From contig NZ_CP033078.1 in the NCBI RefSeq assembly GCF_003716875.1, positions 1,240,001 through 1,304,000 of the forward strand: a DNA stretch of 64,000 bases. Direction: 5' to 3'. Below, piece by piece: positions 37,826 through 46,166 of the stretch (its first letter is position 1; each line of letters starts with the position of its first letter). This DNA comes from Vibrio zhugei (GTDB lineage: Bacteria; Pseudomonadota; Gammaproteobacteria; Enterobacterales; Vibrionaceae). The notes beneath the pieces were generated by a model that saw nothing but the letters and a program-made list of their open reading frames with translations, searched no databases and had not been told where the DNA came from. The position numbers and the translations under genes are program-made.

Positions 37826-38971
37826 CTATAGGTTGAACACGTTGGGATAGGGTTGGCGTGCGGTGACCGCTTGTACTATCTCAGAGAGTACTGCATACGT
37901 TGATAGTCCGCGTTTTTTACACGTCTCAACAAGCGAGTGGATGCGACCTCTAAATTTATCACCCGCATCGGATGTCGTTCCATAGCTGATTTTTCTCTGA
38001 ATGACGCAACCACGTATGCGCCTCTCCGCTTCATTATTTGTCAGCGGTATTGAGGTATCGTTCAGGAACAACCATAAGCTTTGCCTATGCTGCTGCAATT
38101 TTTCGCATCGTCCTTTATATCTTTGGACTATCAGTGTACTGCCTTTTTCAAGCCAGTCATCGAGGGATTTTTGCAGTCGTTGCATTCGCCGAAGATATTG
38201 ACCGTGCGTGATTTCCTTTCTTTCAAGACGATGACGAATACGGAAAATCATATTGGCAATCAGAGTTAAACGACGGCCGACGTAAGCGGTATATCCTCCG
38301 CCACTATAGTCCGCTATTTGTTGAAGGTTACGTGTGACATGCGACCAGCAGAGTTGATGTTTTTCTGGGTTTATCCAGTTGTAGCTTGGGCATTGGTCAC
38401 TCACAACGAAGCCTGAGTAATGTTCACCAAGCACCGTTTTCGCAGAATGCATGGAACGAGAGAATAAGATTTTCTCATAAACAAGGTTTTCACTGGCCAC
38501 AAGCCAGCACCATCGAAGCCCTTCTTCGTCATTACGAGGATGAGAGGTTTCATCAACATGTACCAGTGGTGCGGTTTGGATACTATCTCGAATGGCTTGG
38601 TGGAGTGGCGTTAACATCGAAGCGACTTTCGTTTGCGCTTCGCTAATGGCTCCAATAGAGAATGTGGTTCCAAATTGCTCTTTCAGAAGTGAGCGGGTTT
38701 TACGGATACTTAAATGGTACTGACCGGCTAATACCGCAATATAGCTGAGAAGATTCGGCCCCATGATCCCTTGAGAAACATGGTCAGGTTTCTTTGCTCT
38801 GAGCAGTTCATTGCAGTGCTGGCATTGTCCTGAATACAGTCGGTACTCAGTAATATCTATCGTTGGTTTAGGAATTTCATGGACCTGGTGACGATAAAAA
38901 GGCGTGTCATGAACCGTGACGTCAGTGTTACCGCAACATGGACAAGTTGAGTCAGGAAAGCAATCAACCAC
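37826..38971 (-). CDS. IS66-family transposase, main part (frame 2)
   Basis: A 381-aa reading frame with the zinc-finger-like CPCCGN ... CQHC region (residues 11-53), LVHVDETSHPRNDEEG with the first catalytic Asp, VVSDQCPSYNW with the second, and NNEAERRIRGCVIQRK with the catalytic Glu. The natural N-terminus is the short frame upstream (38986-39252). A -1 shift at an A-AAA-AAG heptamer (39064-39070) joins both into about 470 aa, the normal length. The independent Met at 38971 may not be a true start. Confidence 0.9.
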   Translation of the reverse strand: MVDCFPDSTCPCCGNTDVTVHDTPFYRHQVHEIPKPTIDITEYRLYSGQCQHCNELLRAKKPDHVSQGIMGPNLLSYIAVLAGQYHLSIRKTRSLLKEQFGTTFSIGAISEAQTKVASMLTPLHQAIRDSIQTAPLVHVDETSHPRNDEEGLRWCWLVASENLVYEKILFSRSMHSAKTVLGEHYSGFVVSDQCPSYNWINPEKHQLCWSHVTRNLQQIADYSGGGYTAYVGRRLTLIANMIFRIRHRLERKEITHGQYLRRMQRLQKSLDDWLEKGSTLIVQRYKGRCEKLQQHRQSLWLFLNDTSIPLTNNEAERRIRGCVIQRKISYGTTSDAGDKFRGRIHSLVETCKKRGLSTYAVLSEIVQAVTARQPYPNVFNL

Positions 38972-38985
38972 GACATCACTGTCTT

Positions 38986-39252
38986 TTAGTTCTGAGAGTT
39001 GTCGTTGATGCCCTGAGTGACCCGGTTTAGCTCCGCGCGAATGGCGACCACCAGAGCTTTGAGCTTTTTTCTTTCAGCTCGCTCTTTTGGCCCATCGGTT
39101 GAAGGAGGTTTTGAAGAGTTGGAGCAATTGGTCTTGAGTTTATCTTCATAAAAACGCAGTTGTTCCCACAGCTCTTGAATGAGTGCGTTAGCTTCTTTGA
39201 TATCAGAAGCCACAGGTGGCGCTTCTGTGAATTTGGATTTTTTCATTTTCAT
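38986..39252 (-). CDS. IS66-family transposase, N-terminal part (frame 1)
   Basis: The first 88 or so residues of the IS66 transposase. It has a leucine-zipper-like helix (ANALIQELWEQLRFYEDKL) and the family motif NSSKPPSTDGP. After the A-AAA-AAG at 39064-39070 this frame runs on for about 27 unconserved codons, whereas the -1 frame continues with SSGGRHSRGAKPGHSGHQ, the conserved sequence. Start taken at ATG 39252; a GTG at 39282 is upstream. Confidence 0.8.
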   Translation of the reverse strand: MKMKKSKFTEAPPVASDIKEANALIQELWEQLRFYEDKLKTNCSNSSKPPSTDGPKERAERKKLKALVVAIRAELNRVTQGINDNSQN

Positions 39253-39354
39253 GCAAACAGGATGACGCTTAGAAATGATCACTCAACAGTAAAATGTGGA
39301 TCCAGTGCTGTTGATCACATTTGATATGTCAATGGGGGGCTGGTGAACGGTTAC

Positions 39355-39781
39355 GAGCTTTCTCTTGTTTACCTCGGCGATACCGCTTATGACCTTGTCT
39401 CAAGTGACGATATAACTTACCGCCCAAGCGTTTATCTTGAGCAACAAAGCGATAGATCCACTCATGACTGACAGATGCACCAATTTTCGTTAATACATTA
39501 GAAATCTGCTCTGGACTCCAATCTGTTTCTAAAAGAAGGCGGATAAAATCGACACGTTCCTTTGGTATTCGGTATTTACGTGCTGTTTTGCGCTTTTTGG
39601 TAGACGACATCTGGGCTTCGTTAGGGCAATAATGCTCTCCCTTCCGACCGCGTTTAAGCTCACGGTATACCGTCGAGCGGTGGCACTGAACTGTTTTAGC
39701 TATTTCAGGAACCGAAATTCCCCGTTCCAAAAGAGCAGAAATCTGGTATCTTCTGCCTTCGGTCAACTGTTGATAATTCAT
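39355..39781 (-). pseudogene. IS30-family transposase, N-terminal part
   Basis: The first 142 residues of the IS30-family transposase: MNYQQLTEGRRYQISALLERG helix-turn-helix segment, TVQCHRSTVYRELKRG recognition helix, and the linker DWSPEQISNVL. Interrupted by the IS66-type element after codon Lys-Ala; the remainder is at 37263-37791. Confidence 0.88.
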
Positions 39782-40628
39782 GGTAGTACTGCTTGTTTCT
39801 TTGGCGAGAAGAGCGTACCACTTTCAGCAGTTGGCTTCCTCTTCTACATATTTCCATGAATGTCGCACTTATTATCTGAAATCGGGAGTAATCAGCGCCC
39901 ATCTCGGCTCCTAATGCTGATTTACTCATTGCTTGATAACCCCTTAGGTAATCCTCAGCACTATATCTAAATAACTTAAATTGTTTAGCTTTCCTAGTGT
40001 TTTTCCATAGCATCGGTTTTAAGTTAGTCTTGGATGTTACTTGATAAGCCTCTGCGGCATTTTTAGCTGTTGTGGTTTTTGCGACTAATCCATAAGCTGA
40101 CATAGCTAAGTCAATACCATAGTAGGCGATATCACCTTGGGTTTTTGAGTAGCCTAAAGATTCAGATGCATATTGGTAGCCTTCTCGAACGAGCCCAGTA
40201 GCATTTTCATCACCATCGACAAAATACTTTCCATTTTCGTACATGTTATTCATACCATGAGCTGCCATAGGAGCACCAATTAAACATAAGGTTCCCACTG
40301 AGGCGTAGCACATTCCAGCTCCGGCGGTTACTTGCATGACGCCAGCGATAAAACCGATCCCTTTTTGCATGATCATGCCGCCTTGTTCTATCAGGCTTTG
40401 TCTTTCTTTGCGAAGCTCTTTGACTACCGTTTCTTTGTTCTTTTTTCCGCTCTTGAAGTCATTAACAAGGCATTGCTCAAAACGATCGACGTCACGAACA
40501 AACTGCATCTTGAGGCTTCCATCAGAGATGTAGCGGTGTGAAAGTGTCACAGCTTGCATGGTGAGCCCTTTGCCCGCTTTTTCTACTTCTCTAATATCCC
40601 ATGAGTCCGGAGTCGTTTTGTTTCTCAT
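39705..40628 (-). CDS. Probable T6SS-type effector (DUF4225-like), 3' end disrupted by IS30-family element
   Basis: Starts at ATG 40628, whose ATGA overlaps the hcp stop codon. The native part is about 247 residues (40628 to about 39887); the remaining 60 residues come from the insertion sequence. It has a glycine-rich hydrophobic hairpin (GIGFIAGVMQVTAGAGMCYASVGTLCLIGAPMAAHG, about residues 90-125) followed by NNMYENGKYFV, resembling DUF4225 proteins that accompany orphan hcp genes. I infer a membrane-acting cargo effector carried by the adjacent Hcp. If the IS duplicated AG, the native gene ended with TAA just at the junction, so activity may be little affected. Confidence 0.6.
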   Translation of the reverse strand: MRNKTTPDSWDIREVEKAGKGLTMQAVTLSHRYISDGSLKMQFVRDVDRFEQCLVNDFKSGKKNKETVVKELRKERQSLIEQGGMIMQKGIGFIAGVMQVTAGAGMCYASVGTLCLIGAPMAAHGMNNMYENGKYFVDGDENATGLVREGYQYASESLGYSKTQGDIAYYGIDLAMSAYGLVAKTTTAKNAAEAYQVTSKTNLKPMLWKNTRKAKQFKLFRYSAEDYLRGYQAMSKSALGAEMGADYSRFQIISATFMEICRRGSQLLKVVRSSRQRNKQYYHELSTVDRRQKIPDFCSFGTGNFGS

Positions 40629-41098
40629 TTCTGTAACATCGCCCACGTTTCATAGCCTTCTGTACCGGCTATTTTGTGTTTCCAGATGATATCTCGGTAA
40701 GAGAGGTAAAGAACTTCTGACATGTCTTCATCCCCTGAACTCAGCACATTGGGTTGATCAAAAGACAGGGTTGAAATTAAGGCATCAACCAATTCAATGG
40801 CATAAAAATTCTCGTTGTAGCCTTGCTCATTGGTGCGATAGAACTTAATAGTGTATTGTAAGTGCTCTTGTTTAGAAAAAGCGTTACCAAGGAGTGGCGA
40901 GGCTTTATCAATAGGTTTCGTTATGACGACCTCGGCAGGTCCACCGTGTTTGCTTAAGGTAAAGTTACATGCTAAAACCGTGATTTCATCAGAATGAGAT
41001 TCTTGAGCTTTGTTACCAATAGAATATTTAGTATTACACCCTTGAGAGATGCTACCTTGTGATCTACCAATAATAGAGAGATATGCTGTATGAGCCAT
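40625..41098 (-). CDS. hcp: Hcp family type VI secretion tube protein
   Basis: A 157-aa Hcp. Family features are AYLSIIGRSQGSISQGC, IGNKAQESHSDEITVL, ITKPIDKASPLLGNAF and YTIKFYRTNEQG. Start is 41098 (MAHTAYLS); a Met three codons upstream is unlikely. Hcp rings stack into the type VI secretion tube and carry effectors. No other T6SS structural gene is in the window, so this is an orphan hcp module that uses a secretion machine encoded elsewhere. It precedes the DUF4225-like effector by a 4-bp overlap. Confidence 0.88.
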   Translation of the reverse strand: MAHTAYLSIIGRSQGSISQGCNTKYSIGNKAQESHSDEITVLACNFTLSKHGGPAEVVITKPIDKASPLLGNAFSKQEHLQYTIKFYRTNEQGYNENFYAIELVDALISTLSFDQPNVLSSGDEDMSEVLYLSYRDIIWKHKIAGTEGYETWAMLQK

Positions 41099-41416
41099 TA
41101 TAAACATTGGTTATTATGAATTGTGTTGACTATTAGAAGGTTTTTATAGGGAATTTTCAATGAAGATTTAATATAAGTCGACGTAATGTGATCTTTTGTG
41201 AATTTCCGCAGTTGATGTTGAGTATCTGCTGGCATGGCGGAATAGGCCGTGAATGATTCGCGCGATTAGCTGTTGAGAGTATCAGTTGTTTTGTGTGAAA
41301 AGGTGATAGGGCTAGAATACCTACCTGCGGTATTTTGTTATCTTAGGCGGACGTAACGAGATAGTGGCCGTGTCGACCATGGCATTCGTAATCACAGCGC
41401 AGCTAGGAAACAGGAC
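41099..41416. other. Divergent intergenic region, hcp to cas1
   Basis: 318 bp with promoters for hcp (minus) and the cas operon (plus). On the plus strand TTGTGT (41291) and TAGAAT (41313) with a 16-bp spacer form a plausible but weak sigma-70 promoter about 100 bp before cas1. AGGAAACAGG precedes the cas1 ATG. No RNA gene seen. Confidence 0.4.
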
Positions 41417-42385
41417 ATGGAGCAGTTCTCGCCCACGGATATGAAAACCATATTGCACTCCAAACGTGCCAATATGTATTACCTCGAATATTGTCGTGTG
41501 TTGGTCAAAGACGGTCGGGTCGAATATGTCACCGATGAAGGTAAACAATCCTATTATTGGAATATTCCCATTGCTAATACTACCACGCTGTTACTCGGCA
41601 ACGGCACGTCGATAACGCAAGCCGCTGTCAGAGAGCTGGCTAAAGCAGGTGTATTACTGGGATTTTGTGGCGGTGGTGGCGCGCCACTGTTTTCGACCAA
41701 TGAAGTGGATTTTGATGTGTCTTTCTTCAGTCCACAAAGCGAATATCGTCCTGTTGGTTATCTGCAAAACTGGGTATCGTTTTGGTTTGATGACGCCAAG
41801 CGCCTCGCCGCCGCTAAGCATATTCAGCAATACCGCATCGAATTTATCCAAACTCAGTGGGTGAAAAACAAACAGCTCAAAGACGCTGGCCTTGCGCTGA
41901 ATGTCGCCGCTCTTACTAAGGCTTTAGATCAGTTTGCTCAGCAAGTGGATGAAGCCACGGATACGCAAGCCTTAATGTTGAGCGAAGCTCGGCTGACCAA
42001 AACCCTGTATAAAATCATCTGCGCTGTCACTGGCTATAATGATTTCTCACGTGTGAAACAAGGCGCGGGCACCGATTTTGCCAATCGTTTTTTAGACCAC
42101 GGCAATTATTTGGCTTATGGCTTGGGGGCGACGGCCACTTGGGTATTAGGCTTGCCCCATGGCTTATCGGTATTGCATGGTAAAACCCGCCGTGGTGGGT
42201 TGGTGTTTGATGTGGCCGATTTAGTCAAAGATGGTGTGGTTCTGCCACAAGCGTTTTTAAGCGCGATGAATGGCGACAGTGAACAAGAGTTTCGTCAAGC
42301 ATGTATCGCGGCGATTAGGCAAAGCGAGGCGCTGGATTTTATGATTGATAGCCTTAAAGCGATCAGTGAGGAATGCGCCGTTTAA
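41417..42385 (+). CDS. cas1: CRISPR integrase Cas1, type I-F
   Basis: A 322-aa Cas1f. The first motif is ILHSKRANMYYLEYCRVLVKDGRVEYV. SEARLTKTLYK holds the first metal-binding Glu, and LPHGLSVLHGKTRRGGLVFDVADLVKD holds the active His and the conserved Asp. With the Cas2 domain of the following gene it integrates new spacers. It is the only cas1 in the window, so all four arrays probably depend on it. The stop codon is immediately followed by the start of cas2-3. Confidence 0.97.
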   Translation: MEQFSPTDMKTILHSKRANMYYLEYCRVLVKDGRVEYVTDEGKQSYYWNIPIANTTTLLLGNGTSITQAAVRELAKAGVLLGFCGGGGAPLFSTNEVDFDVSFFSPQSEYRPVGYLQNWVSFWFDDAKRLAAAKHIQQYRIEFIQTQWVKNKQLKDAGLALNVAALTKALDQFAQQVDEATDTQALMLSEARLTKTLYKIICAVTGYNDFSRVKQGAGTDFANRFLDHGNYLAYGLGATATWVLGLPHGLSVLHGKTRRGGLVFDVADLVKDGVVLPQAFLSAMNGDSEQEFRQACIAAIRQSEALDFMIDSLKAISEECAV

Positions 42386-45300
42386 ATGAATATTCTTCTG
42401 GTTTCTCAATGTTCCAAAAAAGCCCTGAAAGAAACGCGCCGAGTGATCGACCAATTTGCTGAACGCACCGGTGAGCGTACATGGCAAACGGCGATTACTG
42501 AGCAAGGTTTAACGACATTACGTAAATTGCTGAAGAAAACGGCGCGGCGTAATACCTCTGTCGCTTGCCACTGGATACGCGGGCATAACCGCACCGATCT
42601 TAAATGGATTGTCGGCAATCCGCGGCGTTTTAATAGCGAAGGTAGTGTCCCCACCAATGTAACGGGGCGAGATATTGTCAGAGCTAAAGATGAAAATGTC
42701 TGGCACACCGCCGAAGACATGCGCTTGCTCACTGCTATCGCAGCATTATTTCACGATGTGGGCAAAGCCAATCAAGCGTTTCAAGATAAGATCAATCCGC
42801 GCAAGAAAACGGATAGCTACGAGCCATACCGTCATGAATGGGTATCGTTGCGTGTCTTTGAAGCTTTTGTAAAAAACGCCATCGAAGGCGTTGATGCTGC
42901 TCAACACGATGAGGCGTGGTTAAGCGCCTTAACCCAAATAGATGAAACTACCGACCAGCAAGTGCAAGCCTCTTTAACCAGAGATAAGCTCAGTGATCGC
43001 GTGCGTTCCCCATTTGGCAAGCTGCCACCCGTTGCCCAAGCTGTGGCTTGGTTGATTTTGAGTCACCATAAATTACCAGAACCCCCAGAAGAGGTGAGAG
43101 GGCAGACGGAGTTTATTACTCGCCCAGCGCAAATACTCAAATCGATTAAAGGCCCTTGGAACTCACCGCAGAGCGATAAGGATTGGACGGGTAAAGAGCT
43201 CGAAGCGGTGTGGTCTTTTCCCAAAGGGACGCCATTTTGCAGTAACGTGTGGCGTGCGCGGTTGGCGCGTACTGCGGCACAGGCATTGAAACGCCCCAGT
43301 TTTATCAAGGCGCATTGGCTGTTTGACCCGTTTACATTACACCTTTCTCGCCTGAGCTTAATGCTGGCGGATCACTACTACTCGGGGCAGAATCGTGTCG
43401 GCGTAAAAAGTCCTTGGCACGATCACGCTTGGGGAAAAACACAGAAAGACACCGTGTTTGCTAATACATGGCGCGAGCATGGCAGCAAGCAGAACGGCAA
43501 ATACAATCAGGCGTTAGACGATCACCTGATAGGGGTTTACCGCCATGGTCACCAGATGGTGCGCTTGTTGCCTGCCCTCAAAGAATCCTTACCTGTGATT
43601 ACGCGGCACCCCGAGTTAAAAAAACGCACGACCAATACGCGTTTTGCATGGCAAAACAAAGCCTATGAATTAGCAGTGAGTGTGCGTGATAACGCGAGGC
43701 AACAGGGTTTCTTTGGCATCAATGTCGCCTCCACAGGTATGGGAAAAACTTTTGCCAATGCCCGTATCATGTATGGCTTAGCGGATGAGCGCAAAGGCTG
43801 CCGTTTTAGCGTCGCGCTAGGCCTTCGAACATTAACGTTGCAAACTGGTGATGCCTTTAAAGCGCTGCTTCGGCTGGATGAAGAAGACCTCGCGGTAATG
43901 ATTGGTTCTAAAGCGGTAAAAGCGCTGCACGATGATCATCAAGGTAAAGACGCGGACTTAGCACATCAGCCAACAGACAAAGTGCTGGGTTCCGAGTCGG
44001 CCAATGAGTTTGCCGATCAAGATAGCTATGTCAGTTACGAAGGCATGCTAGGCGATGGATTCTTATCGAAATGGCTGGAAAGCTCCCCTAAAACGAACAA
44101 ACTCGTCAATGCACCTGTGTTGGTGAGCACCATTGACCATCTCATGCCCGCCACGGAAGGCAGTCGTGGGGGCAAACAGATGGCGCCGATGCTGCGTTTA
44201 TTAACCTCGGATTTGGTGCTGGATGAACCCGATGACTTTGGCTTAGAAGATTTGCCCGGCTTATGCCGCTTAGTCAATTGGGCTGGGCTGCTGGGCAGCC
44301 ATGTTTTACTGTCTTCTGCGACCTTGCCGCCAGATTTAGTCCAAGCGCTGTTTGATGCTTATCAAGCCGGGCGTCGTCATTATGAAAAGGCGATTGGTGT
44401 GAACCCAAGTACTAGCACTAATGTTGTCTGTGCATGGTTTGATGAATTCCAAAGCGCCTCCATACCAGTGCCGGATTTAGACGCGTTCAAACTCGAGCAT
44501 GAGCGTGTGATGGCCAAGCGCGCGGCAAAATTGGCACCACAAGAGATTCGTCGTCGGGTAGAGCTGGTGTCTGTTGCTGAGAATAACGACGACAGTCTCG
44601 TGAGTAGGATGGCGCAGCGTATTTGGCAAAGCACGCTAGCCTTGCATGAAAACTACTACCACCTGTCGCCCAACGGCACTGCTAAGGTAAGTTTTGGCTT
44701 GGTGCGCATGGCCAATATCAAACCGTTAGTGGCGGTGGCGCAGCAGCTGATGAATCTACCCAGCCCGCACGGCGTGCAGGTTCATTATTGCGTCTATCAC
44801 AGCCAGTTCTTGCTTTTGCAGCGTTCTCATATCGAGCGTATGTTGGATACGGTGCTCCACCGAAAAGACCCAGAGCAACTATGGCAACAGCCCAGTGTGC
44901 GCGATGCACTCAATAAAGCTCCGAATGATCAGCATATATTTGTGGTGCTGGGTAGCCCAGTGACGGAAGTCGGGCGAGATCATTCCTATGATTGGGCGGT
45001 GGTAGAACCCTCGTCGATTCGTTCCTTGATTCAGCTCGCTGGCCGAGTGTTGCGCCACGACCAAATCACCAAAGTGACCACGCCAAACATACACTGGCTG
45101 GATCAAAACTATCGGGCGCTGCAGGGCGACGCTTTGGCTTATGTGAAGCCGGGTTTTGAAAGTGCCACTCACACCTTAGCAACGCACAAGCTGGAGCAGC
45201 TACTTAACGCGCACGAGTATCAAACGATCAATGCCTTGCCGCGCATTCAAAAAAATGACGTACTCGATCCCACCACGCGGTTTGTGGATTTAGAGCATGC

Positions 45301-45745
45301 CGCGCTCGCCACTCAGCTTTGGGGGGAGGAAAAGCAAACCGAACACGCCTATGCGAGCTTGTGGTGGCAACAGCCCATGCATTGGACCAATCATATTCAG
45401 CGCCAGCTCCCGTTTCGCCGTCACACGCCTAGCAATGATTACTGTTATTACATGGAAGAGGTGTTTGATGCTCCTAAAATGCACCGCTGGCATGATGATG
45501 GAGAGCTAAAACTGGATGATAAACAAAGCTTTCAGCGGCAGCCGCCACCGAGATTCGCCAGCGGTGTGCATGTATGGGGTGGTGAATTTGATTACCAGCA
45601 GGAGATTGAAGTATTGGCGGAACGGTTAGATCTTAGCTTGGCTGAAGCGTGCATACAGTTTGGCTCGATACAGCTGCGCGCTAGCTCTGAAAACAACCTG
45701 TGGCAGCGAAGTGATGTTTTAGGTTTCTACAAGCCCTTGAGGTAG
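42386..45745 (+). CDS. cas2-3: Cas2-Cas3 fusion nuclease-helicase, type I-F
   Basis: An 1119-aa fusion typical of type I-F. Residues 1-80 are the Cas2 domain (MNILLVSQCSKKALKETRRV). The HD nuclease motif ALFHDVGKANQAFQDK is near residues 119-134. The helicase has Walker A STGMGKT at about 449-455 and the DExH-equivalent LVLDEPDDF near 611. Helicase motif VI is SLIQLAGRVLRH. It degrades DNA marked by Csy-Cascade and, via Cas2, takes part in adaptation. The gene is intact, with no frameshift. Confidence 0.97.
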   Translation: MNILLVSQCSKKALKETRRVIDQFAERTGERTWQTAITEQGLTTLRKLLKKTARRNTSVACHWIRGHNRTDLKWIVGNPRRFNSEGSVPTNVTGRDIVRAKDENVWHTAEDMRLLTAIAALFHDVGKANQAFQDKINPRKKTDSYEPYRHEWVSLRVFEAFVKNAIEGVDAAQHDEAWLSALTQIDETTDQQVQASLTRDKLSDRVRSPFGKLPPVAQAVAWLILSHHKLPEPPEEVRGQTEFITRPAQILKSIKGPWNSPQSDKDWTGKELEAVWSFPKGTPFCSNVWRARLARTAAQALKRPSFIKAHWLFDPFTLHLSRLSLMLADHYYSGQNRVGVKSPWHDHAWGKTQKDTVFANTWREHGSKQNGKYNQALDDHLIGVYRHGHQMVRLLPALKESLPVITRHPELKKRTTNTRFAWQNKAYELAVSVRDNARQQGFFGINVASTGMGKTFANARIMYGLADERKGCRFSVALGLRTLTLQTGDAFKALLRLDEEDLAVMIGSKAVKALHDDHQGKDADLAHQPTDKVLGSESANEFADQDSYVSYEGMLGDGFLSKWLESSPKTNKLVNAPVLVSTIDHLMPATEGSRGGKQMAPMLRLLTSDLVLDEPDDFGLEDLPGLCRLVNWAGLLGSHVLLSSATLPPDLVQALFDAYQAGRRHYEKAIGVNPSTSTNVVCAWFDEFQSASIPVPDLDAFKLEHERVMAKRAAKLAPQEIRRRVELVSVAENNDDSLVSRMAQRIWQSTLALHENYYHLSPNGTAKVSFGLVRMANIKPLVAVAQQLMNLPSPHGVQVHYCVYHSQFLLLQRSHIERMLDTVLHRKDPEQLWQQPSVRDALNKAPNDQHIFVVLGSPVTEVGRDHSYDWAVVEPSSIRSLIQLAGRVLRHDQITKVTTPNIHWLDQNYRALQGDALAYVKPGFESATHTLATHKLEQLLNAHEYQTINALPRIQKNDVLDPTTRFVDLEHAALATQLWGEEKQTEHAYASLWWQQPMHWTNHIQRQLPFRRHTPSNDYCYYMEEVFDAPKMHRWHDDGELKLDDKQSFQRQPPPRFASGVHVWGGEFDYQQEIEVLAERLDLSLAEACIQFGSIQLRASSENNLWQRSDVLGFYKPLR

Positions 45746-45755
45746 GGCTTGTAGA
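45726..45755 (+). terminator. Hairpin over the cas2-3 stop codon
   Basis: An 11-bp perfect inverted repeat (TCTACAAGCCC / GGGCTTGTAGA) with an 8-nt loop containing the stop codon of cas2-3. A second smaller hairpin (GCCGCT / AGCGGT) follows. There is no T-run. It may end or stabilise the cas1-cas2-3 transcript and so separate it from the csy operon. Confidence 0.55.
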
Positions 45756-45966
45756 GCCGCTTATTCAGCGGTTAAGTTAATATGATTAGAGAATATCATA
45801 ATCTTCTGAGCCATATCGCTATGGTCAGCGTATATTATACGTAGCATTTAACTCTGTAAATCTATGGTAGAGATTTTTAAAAAATGAAAATTTAGAAAAT
45901 ATTATAATGGTTGATATTTTTGGCTTGTAGAGATATGCTTACTCTATGTTAACTATTGGAGTGGAT
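45756..45966 (+). other. AT-rich spacer between cas2-3 and the csy genes
   Basis: Very AT-rich stretch, unusual for a I-F locus where csy1 usually follows cas3 closely. It has a hairpin (CTGA...CCAT/ATGG...TCAG, about 45806-45828) and a direct copy at 45922 of the GGCTTGTAGAG found at 45746. It should contain the csy promoter. Confidence 0.45.
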
Positions 45967-46152
45967 ATGGTGTTTATTAAAAAAGAAAAAATCAGAGCGA
46001 TTGATTTTAAACAAAACAGCAAGCTTGTTGTCACCGAAACAGAAACTTGGGAGTGTAATATCTTTAAAAGTATGATGATGGTCTGCTCCATACTTACATT
46101 GATAAAGCCATCTTTAATGAATGCTTTCTCTACATTTAAAACTTTTTTCTAG
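45967..46152 (+). CDS. Small hypothetical protein leading the csy operon
   Basis: A 61-codon ORF from ATG 45967 with GGAG at 5-bp spacing (the frame opens at 45946). It ends 14 bp before csy1. The first 38 residues are polar, and then SMMMVCSILTLIKPSLMNAF is hydrophobic, so it could be a single-helix membrane peptide. I do not recognise it and it is not a usual part of type I-F. Base composition matches the AT-rich spacer, not the cas genes, so it may be spurious. Confidence 0.4.
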   Translation: MVFIKKEKIRAIDFKQNSKLVVTETETWECNIFKSMMMVCSILTLIKPSLMNAFSTFKTFF

Positions 46153-46166
46153 TGAAGGAATGCCTG

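Larger units (their letters stand above)
37792..39354 (-). mobile_element. IS66-family element (ISBst12-like, single-transposase type)
   Basis: 1563 bp bounded by a 15-bp perfect inverted repeat beginning GTAACCGTTCACCAG, with 8-bp GAGCTTTC duplications outside. IS66 elements characteristically start GTAA and duplicate 8 bp. It carries only the tnpC-type transposase, without tnpA/tnpB, as in the ISBst12 subgroup. The transposase is in two frames with a slippery site between them. Confidence 0.95.
37227..39886 (-). mobile_element. IS30-family element, interrupted by an IS66-type element
   Basis: Its ends are inferred from the inverted pair CCCGA-TTCA ... AAGTGCGACA on the left and the matching segment on the right, giving a possible 2-bp AG target duplication. 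The transposase gene runs on the minus strand and is split by the element at 37792-39354. The IS10-like copy 1 sits against its left tip. The exact outer ends are uncertain by a few bases. It inserted at the 3' end of the DUF4225-like effector gene. Confidence 0.75.

Noticed and set aside
45756..45966. A CreTA-type RNA toxin-antitoxin between cas genes
   Set aside because: I found no repeat-like crRNA segment (GTTCAC...TTAGAAA) in the block, which the antitoxin would need. The block is reported only as unexplained.
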